Below are positions 57,330 through 64,000 of a stretch of 64,000 nucleotides of DNA, piece by piece (position 1 is the first letter of the stretch; every line of letters starts with the position of its first letter). A program made the position numbers and the translations under genes. The stretch is from JADLGL01 sp050184415 (lineage in GTDB: Bacteria; Pseudomonadota; Alphaproteobacteria; Rhizobiales; Kaistiaceae). The notes under the pieces were generated by a model. It worked only from the letters and a program-made list of their open reading frames with translations. It ran no database searches and was not told where the DNA came from. Where the stretch lies: contig JBFXAJ010000001.1 in NCBI GenBank assembly GCA_050184415.1, forward strand, positions 124,001 to 188,000, written 5' to 3'.

Positions 57330-58222
57330 CAGCATTGGCGATGGAGCCGCTTCGGGCGTCGCCGCCGGTGCGCCTTCGTCTCCCCGGCTATGACGGCGTC
57401 CTGCCGCCGATCCTCCGCCGCCCGGCGCGTCTCCTGTCGCGCCTCGACGTCGAGCTGCCGCGCCGCTTCGGGCTGAAGGCGACGGCGGCGCTCCTCCTCG
57501 CGACCGGCATCTACGGCGTCGTGCTCGGCGGCCATGTCGGCAGCATCACCGGCACGCTCACCGCCGCGGTCGGGCTGCGGGTCGATGCCGTCACCATCAC
57601 CGGCCAGAGCGAGACCGCGGAGCTCGACGTCCTCGAAGCCCTCGCGCTGCCGGAGCACAACTCCATCGTGATGTTCGACGCCGACGCCGCGCGGGAGCGC
57701 GTGGAGTCGCTGCCCTGGGTCGCCGATGCGGTGGTCCGGAAAGTCTATCCGTCGACGGTCGAGGTCGCGATCACCGAGCGCGTGCCCTATGCGCTCTGGC
57801 AGAATGGCGGCGCGATCGCCCTCATCGACGAGAACGGCGCGATCATCAGCAACTACGTCGCCGCCCGCTACACGGCGCTGCCGATGGTGGTCGGCGCCGG
57901 CGCCAGCGAAGAGGCGGCGCCGATCCTGACCCTTCTGTCGGAATTCCCGGACCTTGCCGCAAAAGTCCGCGCCGCGACGCTCGTCGCCGGGCGGCGCTGG
58001 AACCTTACGATGCGGAACGGGATCACGGTGCTGCTGCCGGAGGACGATCTCCTGCCGGCGCTGATCCAGCTCGTCAGCCTCGACCAGTCCGCCGAGCTCC
58101 TCGCGCGGGACATCGTGGCGGTCGATCTCCGCATGTCCGACCGCGTCACCGTCCAGCTCACCGCGGACGTCCTTGAAGCGGTCGAGGACACCGTCACCGA
58201 AGCCCGCCGGAATGGGGTCTAG
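57317..58222 (+). CDS. ftsQ: Cell division protein FtsQ
   Basis: A 301-residue bitopic protein. A cytoplasmic tail of about 50 residues is followed by a helix (KATAALLLATGIYGVVLGG), a POTRA domain (VDAVTITGQSETAELDVLEA; LPWVADAVVRKVYPSTVEVAI) and the beta domain (RVPYALWQNGGAIALIDENG). GTG 57317 has GGAGG 8 nt upstream; ATG 57341 is an alternative. It links early and late divisome proteins. Three bases separate it from ftsA. Confidence 0.93.
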   Translation: MRSVAALAMEPLRASPPVRLRLPGYDGVLPPILRRPARLLSRLDVELPRRFGLKATAALLLATGIYGVVLGGHVGSITGTLTAAVGLRVDAVTITGQSETAELDVLEALALPEHNSIVMFDADAARERVESLPWVADAVVRKVYPSTVEVAITERVPYALWQNGGAIALIDENGAIISNYVAARYTALPMVVGAGASEEAAPILTLLSEFPDLAAKVRAATLVAGRRWNLTMRNGITVLLPEDDLLPALIQLVSLDQSAELLARDIVAVDLRMSDRVTVQLTADVLEAVEDTVTEARRNGV

Positions 58223-58225
58223 AGA

Positions 58226-59554
58226 ATGCGGTTGATGAGCCTCTTCGACGGCGGCCGCGGACGCGGACAGGTCACCCCGGGCCGCAACAGCGTGGTTTCG
58301 GTCCTCGACATCGGGTCCTCGAAGATCACCTGCATGATCGCCAAGCTGTCGCCGGCCGACCATGCCGAGGCGATGCCGGGGCGGACGCACAAGATCCAGA
58401 TCATCGGCGTCGGTCATCAGCGGGCGCGCGGCGTCAAGGCCGGCGCGGTCGTCGACATCGACAAGGCCGAGCGGGCGATCCGCCTCGCGGTCGACGCCGC
58501 CGAGCGCATGGCGCGCTACACGATCGACCAGCTCATCGTCAGCGTCTCGGCCGGCCGCATGGCCTCCAGCGCCTTCTCGGCCAAGGTGCCCCTCGGCGGA
58601 CCGGAGGTGACCGAAGGCGACATCGGTCGCGTCCTCGCCGCCGGCCGCCAGCATTCGGTCGTCCGCGGGCGGACCACCGTGCACTCGCTGCCGATCGGCT
58701 ACGCCCTCGACGGCCATCGCGGCATCAAGGATCCGCGCGGCATGATGGGCCAGGAGCTCGGCGTCGACATGCATGTCGTCACCGCCGACGAGGCCCCGAT
58801 CGACAATCTCGAGCTCTGCATCAACCGCTGCCACCTCTCGATCGGCGCGACGGTCTCGAGCCCATACGCCAGCGGCCTTGCCACCCTCGTCGACGACGAG
58901 GCCGATCTCGGCGTCGTTGCGATCGACATGGGCGCCGCGACGACGACGATGGCGGTCTTCCTCGACGGCCAGTTCATCCACACCGACGCCGTCATGGTCG
59001 GCGGGCATCACATCACGACCGATATCGCGCGCGGCCTTTCGACCAGCGTCGAGGCTGCAGAGCGCCTCAAGGTGCTGTCGGGCTCGGCGCTGACGACGAG
59101 CGCCGACGACGCGGAGCTGATGCTGGTCCCGCCGCTCGGCGACGAGGAGCGCGATGCCCCGAACCGGGTCCCGCGCTCGGTGCTCAACCGCATCATCCGC
59201 GCCCGTGTGGAGGAAATCCTCGAGATCGTGCGCGACCGGCTCAACGATTCCGGCTTCGCCGCCCTCGTGGGCCGCCGGATCGTCCTGACCGGCGGGACGA
59301 GCCAGCTCAACGGCCTTGCCGAGATGGCCCGCCGCGTCCTTGCCCGGAACGTCCGGCTCGGGCGGCCGCTGGGCATCTCCGGCCTGCCCGAGATCTACCG
59401 CGGGCCGGGCTTCGCCACGACCGCGGGCATGCTGATCTACCCGCAATTCGGCGGGATCGAGCGCGTGGCGCGGCAGTCGCCGGCGGCCGCGCGGGCGAAC
59501 GGCACCACGGGTTACCTCGGCCGGGTCGGCCGCTGGATCAAGGAAAGCTTCTGA
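58226..59554 (+). CDS. ftsA: Cell division actin homologue FtsA
   Basis: A 442-residue ATP-binding protein tethering FtsZ to the membrane. Motifs: VVSVLDIGSSKITCMIA (phosphate 1), GVVAIDMGAATTTMAVF (phosphate 2), GGHHITTDIARGL and VLTGGTSQLNGL (adenosine). The C-terminal amphipathic helix LGRVGRWIKESF is the membrane anchor. ATG 58235 is an alternative start. It is followed after 98 bp by ftsZ. Confidence 0.95.
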   Translation: MRLMSLFDGGRGRGQVTPGRNSVVSVLDIGSSKITCMIAKLSPADHAEAMPGRTHKIQIIGVGHQRARGVKAGAVVDIDKAERAIRLAVDAAERMARYTIDQLIVSVSAGRMASSAFSAKVPLGGPEVTEGDIGRVLAAGRQHSVVRGRTTVHSLPIGYALDGHRGIKDPRGMMGQELGVDMHVVTADEAPIDNLELCINRCHLSIGATVSSPYASGLATLVDDEADLGVVAIDMGAATTTMAVFLDGQFIHTDAVMVGGHHITTDIARGLSTSVEAAERLKVLSGSALTTSADDAELMLVPPLGDEERDAPNRVPRSVLNRIIRARVEEILEIVRDRLNDSGFAALVGRRIVLTGGTSQLNGLAEMARRVLARNVRLGRPLGISGLPEIYRGPGFATTAGMLIYPQFGGIERVARQSPAAARANGTTGYLGRVGRWIKESF

Positions 59555-59652
59555 GGGCGCCGCCGGAAGGCGGCGAGGACGGCGCGGGCGTCCATGACTG
59601 AGCGAACCAGACCGTTGTCGCGGACGGTCGGGAAGGGGTCGAGAGGATCACC

Positions 59653-61485
59653 ATGTCGATCAATCTGAAACTGCCTGACATCAAGGAACTGAAGCCCAAG
59701 ATCACCGTGTTCGGCGTGGGTGGCGCCGGCGGCAACGCCGTCAACAACATGATCCGGTCGGGTCTCGAAGGCGTCGAATTCGTCATCGCCAACACCGATT
59801 CCCAGGCGCTGATGTCCGCCGCGGCGACGCGGCGCATCCAGATGGGCGTCGCCGTCACCGAAGGTCTCGGCGCCGGCTCGATGCCGGAAATCGGCCGCGC
59901 TGCGGCGGAAGAGGTGCTCGACGAGATCAACCAGCATCTCGAAGGCGCCCACATGATCTTCGTCACCGCCGGGATGGGCGGCGGCACCGGCACCGGTGCT
60001 GCGCCGGTCATCGCCCGCGCGGCGCGCGAGCACGGCATCCTCACGGTCGGCGTCGTGACCAAGCCGTTCCATTTCGAAGGCGCCCGGCGCATGCGCATCG
60101 CCGATGCGGGCATCACCGACCTTCAGGAGAACGTCGACACGCTGATCGTGATCCCGAACCAGAATCTGTTCCGGATCGCGAACGAGAAGACCACCTTCGC
60201 CGACGCCTTCTCGATGGCCGACCAGGTGCTGTTCTCAGGCGTCGCCTGCATCACCGACCTCATGGTCAAGGAAGGCCTCATCAATCTCGACTTCGCCGAC
60301 GTTCGCTCGGTGATGCGCGAGATGGGGAAGGCCATGATGGGAACCGGCGAAGCCTCCGGCGAGCGGAGAGCCCAGCAGGCGGCGGAAGCCGCGATCGCCA
60401 ATCCGCTCCTCGACGAGACGTCGATGTCGGGCGCGAAGGGCCTCCTGATCTCGATCACCGGCGGCCGTGACCTCACTTTGTTCGAGGTCGACGAGGCCGC
60501 GACCCGGATCCGCGAGGAGGTCGATCCGGACGCCAACATCATCCTCGGCGCTACCTTCGATGAGAGCCTCGAAGGCGTGATCCGGGTGTCGGTCGTCGCC
60601 ACCGGCATCGACAACGAGGCCCAGATGGCCGCGGCCGACAAGGCGCCGCGCGTCACCGAAGCCGCGCCCCGAGCCGCTTCGCGTCCGGTCGTGCAGCCGA
60701 TCTCGAACCGCGCCGCCGAGGTTGCGGCTCGCCGTCCGGCGTCGCGTCCGCCCGAGGCGCAGCCGGCTCCGGCTGCTGTCGCCCCGCAGGCCCAGCCGGC
60801 CGCCCAGGCGCCGGCGCCGAGCCTTGCCACGCCCCGGGCTCCGGCGATCGCCCGCCCGGCGATGAACGACCCCGACGTCAGCATCGCGCCGATGCATGTC
60901 GCGCCTGCCGGCGGCTACGACCATCACGACCTCGACCCCGAGCCGCATGTCACGGGGGAAATGGAGGCCGCGCTCGACGGCGGGCCGTTCATCCCGCCGG
61001 CGCCCGAGCCGGTGCAGGGCCGCATTCCGCGGCTCGAGGAGTTCCCCGACGTCGTCCAGCGCCAGGTCGCGGCACGGGCGGCGCCCGAGGAGGATCGCGG
61101 TCCCCGCGGTCTCCTGAAGCGGCTCGCCCAGGCCGGCGGCCTTGCGCGCCGCGACGACGACCGCGGCGGCAAGCAGGCGCCGCAGCCGCCGCGCCAGACG
61201 CCGACGCTCCGACCGGTCGCGAACCAGCGCCAGGCCGCCAACCAGGGCACTCGTCCCGCTCAGCCCCGCTCGCAGGGCCAGCAGCGCCCGGTTCAAGCTC
61301 CTCATGCCGAGTATGGGAGGGTTGCGCCGCAGGCCGCCCAACCCGCTCCTCGTTCCCGTCAGGACGGCCTCTACCGGCCGGCGCAGGGGGACCTCGATCC
61401 GCACGGCCGGACCAATCCGCGCGACGCGCGGCTGGATGAAGGCGACCTGGAAATCCCGGCTTTCCTCAGACGCCAGGCCAACTAG
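59653..61485 (+). CDS. ftsZ: Cell division tubulin homologue FtsZ
   Basis: A 610-residue GTPase. The tubulin signature is GGGTGTG in TAGMGGGTGTGAAP, with FGVGGAGGNAVNNMI near the start and the T7 loop NLDFADVRSVM. The globular part ends near residue 320. A long Ala/Pro/Arg/Gln-rich linker of about 270 residues follows, typical of Hyphomicrobiales, then the conserved C-terminal peptide (DLEIPAFLRRQAN) for FtsA binding. ATG 59653 has a GAGAGGA site. A strong terminator follows. Confidence 0.97.
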   Translation: MSINLKLPDIKELKPKITVFGVGGAGGNAVNNMIRSGLEGVEFVIANTDSQALMSAAATRRIQMGVAVTEGLGAGSMPEIGRAAAEEVLDEINQHLEGAHMIFVTAGMGGGTGTGAAPVIARAAREHGILTVGVVTKPFHFEGARRMRIADAGITDLQENVDTLIVIPNQNLFRIANEKTTFADAFSMADQVLFSGVACITDLMVKEGLINLDFADVRSVMREMGKAMMGTGEASGERRAQQAAEAAIANPLLDETSMSGAKGLLISITGGRDLTLFEVDEAATRIREEVDPDANIILGATFDESLEGVIRVSVVATGIDNEAQMAAADKAPRVTEAAPRAASRPVVQPISNRAAEVAARRPASRPPEAQPAPAAVAPQAQPAAQAPAPSLATPRAPAIARPAMNDPDVSIAPMHVAPAGGYDHHDLDPEPHVTGEMEAALDGGPFIPPAPEPVQGRIPRLEEFPDVVQRQVAARAAPEEDRGPRGLLKRLAQAGGLARRDDDRGGKQAPQPPRQTPTLRPVANQRQAANQGTRPAQPRSQGQQRPVQAPHAEYGRVAPQAAQPAPRSRQDGLYRPAQGDLDPHGRTNPRDARLDEGDLEIPAFLRRQAN

Positions 61486-61507
61486 TCCCGTCTTCCGCCG
61501 CTAGCGA

Positions 61508-61543
61508 AGCCCGCCCGGAGCCGCGACCTCCGGGCGGGCTTTT
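61508..61543 (+). terminator. Intrinsic terminator of the dcw operon
   Basis: Perfect 13-bp arms AGCCCGCCCGGAG (61508-61520) and CTCCGGGCGGGCT (61528-61540) with a 7-nt loop, followed by TTT and T-rich sequence. It is a textbook rho-independent terminator 23 bp after the ftsZ stop. Confidence 0.92.
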
Positions 61544-61612
61544 GCTGTCGGTCCGCCTCCGGTAAACCGCTGATCCCGAAAGGGGCGGTAACACGCTGAC
61601 ATCAAGCGTGAT

Positions 61613-61641
61613 TTGGACCCTCTCCAACCAGCGCCTATTTT
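61613..61641 (+). promoter_or_regulatory. Sigma-70-type promoter of lpxC
   Basis: TTGGAC (61613-61618), a 17-bp spacer and TATTTT (61636-61641), about 85 bp before the lpxC start codon. The spacing is ideal and each hexamer is one or two bases from consensus. It follows the ftsZ terminator, so lpxC is a separate transcript. Confidence 0.72.
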
Positions 61642-61725
61642 TTCAGCGTGGCGGGGCGACTCTGGGGGTCGCCTGAAGCAAAGGCATTTCGCCTTGGAGC
61701 CGGGCGGGCTGGGCGGACTATCGAA

Positions 61726-62649
61726 ATGAATGCGCGCGTTCGTCAAACGACTCTTCGCGAGGCTGTGAGCCTCAGCGGCGTCGGAGTGCATAGCGGCCAG
61801 GCGGTCGGCATGACGATCATGCCGGCCGAAGCCGGCACGGGCTACGTCTTTACCCACGCGGCGGGACGAGGGCAGATGAAGGCCCACGTCGACAATATCG
61901 GCGCGACCGAATTGTGCACGATGCTTCAGGTCGACGATTTCAGCGTCGCGACCGTGGAACACCTCCTTGGCGCGCTCTCGGGCCTTGAGGTCGACAACGC
62001 GATCATCGAGGTTGACGGCCCGGAGATCCCGGCGCTCGACGGCAGCTCGGCGGTCTTCGTGGCCGCGATCAAGGATGTCGGCACCGTCCAGCTTGCGGCG
62101 CCGCGGCGGTTCATCCGCGTGCTGCGGCCGTTCCGGGTCGAGCAGGGCGATTCGTTCGCGGAGCTGCGCCCGTATGACGGCCGGCGCTTCGAGATCGAGA
62201 TCGAATACCGGAGCGCCGTGATCGGGCGGCAACGCTTCGCCGCCGATCTTTCGCCCGGCACCTTCGCGACCGACATCGCGCCGGCGCGGACGTTCGGTTT
62301 CCTCCGCGAGGTCGAGGCGCTGTGGGCGCGCGGCCTTGCCCGCGGGGCGTCGATGGAGAATGCGGTCGTCATCGGTGATGACGGTGTCCTCAATGGCGGC
62401 GGCCTTCGCTTCCTCGACGAGTTCGCGCGCCACAAGATGCTCGACGCGATCGGCGACCTCGCGCTCGCGGGCGCGCCGATCCTCGGCGCCTATCGCTCCT
62501 ATCGCGGCGGCCATGCCCTCAATGCGCGCATGGTCGAGACGTTCCTGGCGGCTCCCGAGGCGTGGGAGTTCGTGGAGGCCGAGCGTGGCCGGCCCGCAAG
62601 GACGCCGGATCGCGTTCCGGTCGGGCTTCTCGAGCCCGAGCTCACCTGA
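61726..62649 (+). CDS. lpxC: UDP-3-O-acyl-N-acetylglucosamine deacetylase LpxC
   Basis: A 307-residue zinc enzyme for the committed step of lipid A synthesis. Signatures: QTTLREAVSLSGVGVHSGQA, TVEHLLGALSGLEVDN (zinc His), EIPALDGSS, FADLSPGTFATDIAPARTFGF-like segment, and FARHKMLDAIGDLAL (zinc His/Asp). ATG 61726 fits the family N-terminus; the open frame extends upstream into the promoter. Length is normal. Cytoplasmic. Confidence 0.95.
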   Translation: MNARVRQTTLREAVSLSGVGVHSGQAVGMTIMPAEAGTGYVFTHAAGRGQMKAHVDNIGATELCTMLQVDDFSVATVEHLLGALSGLEVDNAIIEVDGPEIPALDGSSAVFVAAIKDVGTVQLAAPRRFIRVLRPFRVEQGDSFAELRPYDGRRFEIEIEYRSAVIGRQRFAADLSPGTFATDIAPARTFGFLREVEALWARGLARGASMENAVVIGDDGVLNGGGLRFLDEFARHKMLDAIGDLALAGAPILGAYRSYRGGHALNARMVETFLAAPEAWEFVEAERGRPARTPDRVPVGLLEPELT

Positions 62650-62810
62650 ACGAAAGCCTTCCTTAACCGGCCTCGCGGCCACCATGTTGCCGCGAGTGGC
62701 GGCTATCGCCACGCCGACATGCCCATCCGGTAGCCTCGATTCATCGTTTGGGCTACAAGCCGATGAATCGTGCACGAGCCCTCAGCCTCAAGGATCGGTG
62801 GCCCCCGCAA

Positions 62811-63638
62811 ATGAGCCTTGCCCTCTCCACGACGCCCGGCCCGCGCCGGAACCCGCTTTCGGTAGTCATCAGCGTCGCCGCGCTCGCCGGCGCGCTTGTC
62901 CTGGCCGGATGCGCCGGGAATGACGACGAGTTCGTGATGGAGCCGATCCGGCCCGCCACGGACCTTTATGCCGAAGGCATCGCGCTGATGGAGGCCGGCG
63001 ACATCGGCGACGCCCTCGACACGTTCCGGACCCTCGACCGGCAGTATCCCTATTCAGCCAACGCGCGCGAGGGCCTCGCGATCGTGGCCTTCGCCGAGTA
63101 TGAGCGCGGCCGCTACGAAGAGGCCGAGGAAGCCGCGGACCGCTATCTCCTCCTCTACAACAACACGCCCGAAGCGGCCGGCATGCTGCACGTGAAGGCG
63201 GAATCGCTGCTGCGCCAGGTGCCGGACATCACCCGCAGCCAGGACGTCGCGCGCGAGGCGCTCCTGGTCGACCTGGAGCTGGTCGAGCGCTTCCCGAACT
63301 CCGAATATGCCGAGCAGGCGCGGCTCAACATCATCGCCATCAATGACCAGCTCGCCGGGCAGGAGATGCTGGTCGGCCGCTATTATCTCGAGCGGCGCGA
63401 GTACGTCGCGGCGGTGAACCGCTTCCGCGTGGTCGTCGACGAATACGAGACGACGCGCCATGTGGAAGAGGCGCTCTTCCGGCTGACCGAAACCTATCTC
63501 GCGATGGGTCTTGCCGGCGAAGCCCAGGCGGCGACCGCGCTCCTCGGCGCGAACTTCCCGCAGAGCCGCTGGTATGCCGATGCCTACCAGCTCCTCGCCC
63601 GCGCCGGTCTCCAGGCCGGCGCCGTCGCGCCCGGCTAG
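62811..63638 (+). CDS. bamD: Outer-membrane assembly lipoprotein BamD (ComL)
   Basis: A 275-residue lipoprotein with lipobox LVLAGC, then tetratricopeptide repeats from about residue 45 (LYAEGIALMEAGDIGDALDT; ANAREGLAIVAFAEYERGRY) to the end. BamD works with BamA to insert outer-membrane proteins. ATG 62811 gives a standard signal peptide; ATG 62763 would add 16 residues. The recN-side position matches other Hyphomicrobiales. Confidence 0.92.
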   Translation: MSLALSTTPGPRRNPLSVVISVAALAGALVLAGCAGNDDEFVMEPIRPATDLYAEGIALMEAGDIGDALDTFRTLDRQYPYSANAREGLAIVAFAEYERGRYEEAEEAADRYLLLYNNTPEAAGMLHVKAESLLRQVPDITRSQDVAREALLVDLELVERFPNSEYAEQARLNIIAINDQLAGQEMLVGRYYLERREYVAAVNRFRVVVDEYETTRHVEEALFRLTETYLAMGLAGEAQAATALLGANFPQSRWYADAYQLLARAGLQAGAVAPG

Positions 63639-63668
63639 CGGGCGCGGCCGGCGGGTCGCGGACCGGCC

Positions 63669-64000
63669 ATGCTTGCGACCCTGTCGATCCGGGACATCGT
63701 CCTGATCGACGCCCTCGACGTGACCTTCCCGACCGGTCTCACGGTGCTGACCGGCGAGACCGGGGCCGGCAAATCGATCCTCCTCGATGCGCTGTCGCTG
63801 GCGCTCGGCGCCCGCGGCGACGGCGCGCTGGTGCGGCACGGGGCCGAGCAGGGCCAGGTCACGGCCGTGTTCGAGGTTCAGGGCGACCATCCGGCCTTCG
63901 ACCTCCTTCGCGCCAACGGTCTTGCGGCGGATGGCGAGATGATCCTCCGCCGGACGCAGGGCAGGGACGGGCGGAGCCGCGCCTTCATCAACGACCAGCC
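63669..64000 (+). CDS. recN: DNA repair protein RecN, 5' part only
   Basis: The window ends inside this gene; about 110 codons are present from ATG 63669. It reads MLATLSIRDIVLIDALDVTF, then the Walker A motif TGETGAGKSILLDAL and LGARGDGALVRHG, typical of the RecN SMC-like ATPase used in double-strand break repair. It begins 30 bp after bamD and may be cotranscribed with it. Confidence 0.92.
   Translation, partial: MLATLSIRDIVLIDALDVTFPTGLTVLTGETGAGKSILLDALSLALGARGDGALVRHGAEQGQVTAVFEVQGDHPAFDLLRANGLAADGEMILRRTQGRDGRSRAFINDQ

Noticed and set aside
1..64000. tRNA, rRNA and CRISPR arrays
   Set aside because: No T-loop/acceptor pairs, rRNA cores or regularly spaced direct repeats were seen on reading both strands; a covariance search would be decisive.

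Overview
The window is high-GC, gene-dense DNA from an alphaproteobacterium, most likely of the Hyphomicrobiales (Rhizobiales). The evidence is the division and cell-wall (dcw) order mraZ-rsmH-ftsL-ftsI-murE-murF-mraY-murD-ftsW-murG-murC ... murB ... ddl-ftsQ-ftsA-ftsZ-lpxC-bamD-recN, a CATGATC-type intergenic palindrome common in that order, a CtrA-like TTAA-N7-TTAC site before ddl, and a DivK-like receiver protein. I cannot name the genus.

Bases 1-4318 hold a compact signalling operon: a Crp/Fnr-family regulator with a perfect TGTGA-N6-TCACA palindrome in front of it, a membrane sensor kinase, a single-domain receiver, and a receiver fused to a class III nucleotide cyclase. It looks like a self-contained phosphorelay-to-cAMP-to-Crp circuit. 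From 4.3 to 9 kb there are small conserved genes (two KTSC proteins, a 2OG-Fe(II) oxygenase) and ettA. From 9.0 to 11.4 kb lies a defence or selfish island: a BglII-like restriction enzyme, a convergent MT-A70 methyltransferase and a HigBA toxin-antitoxin pair, followed by a frameshifted acetyltransferase.

From 12 to 22.2 kb come tam, an exported pentapeptide-repeat protein, an ECF sigma/anti-sigma pair, a luxR-luxI quorum-sensing pair with a well-placed lux box, an ICMT-type methyltransferase, TrkH, a CDF metal transporter, an extensin-like lipoprotein and a 40-residue Lys/Ala/Pro microprotein. From 22.2 to 28 kb come a fused hydantoinase/5-oxoprolinase carrying an in-frame block of palindromic repeats, a DjlA-like co-chaperone, the RNase P RNA gene and a carboxylesterase. 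From 28.1 to 35.9 kb most genes encode exported proteins (two SNase-fold proteins lacking the usual first catalytic Arg, a cytochrome c, a second pentapeptide-repeat protein, a lipoprotein), with a 5'-truncated PQQ dehydrogenase among them.

From 37.3 kb to the end is the dcw region. Genes from mraZ to murC are tightly spaced, often with ATGA or TGATG overlaps, broken by a repeat block before murE. An inverted copy of that block follows murC. The cluster is then diluted by an amidotransferase, an exported hydrolase, a small monooxygenase-like gene, an AT-rich membrane-protein gene that looks acquired, and terC. It resumes with ddl-ftsQ-ftsA-ftsZ, closes with a strong intrinsic terminator, and is followed by promoter-lpxC, bamD and the start of recN. 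Intergenic space carries several palindromic repeat families, some of which have entered coding sequence (hyuA, murG). No tRNA, rRNA, CRISPR array or complete insertion sequence was seen.
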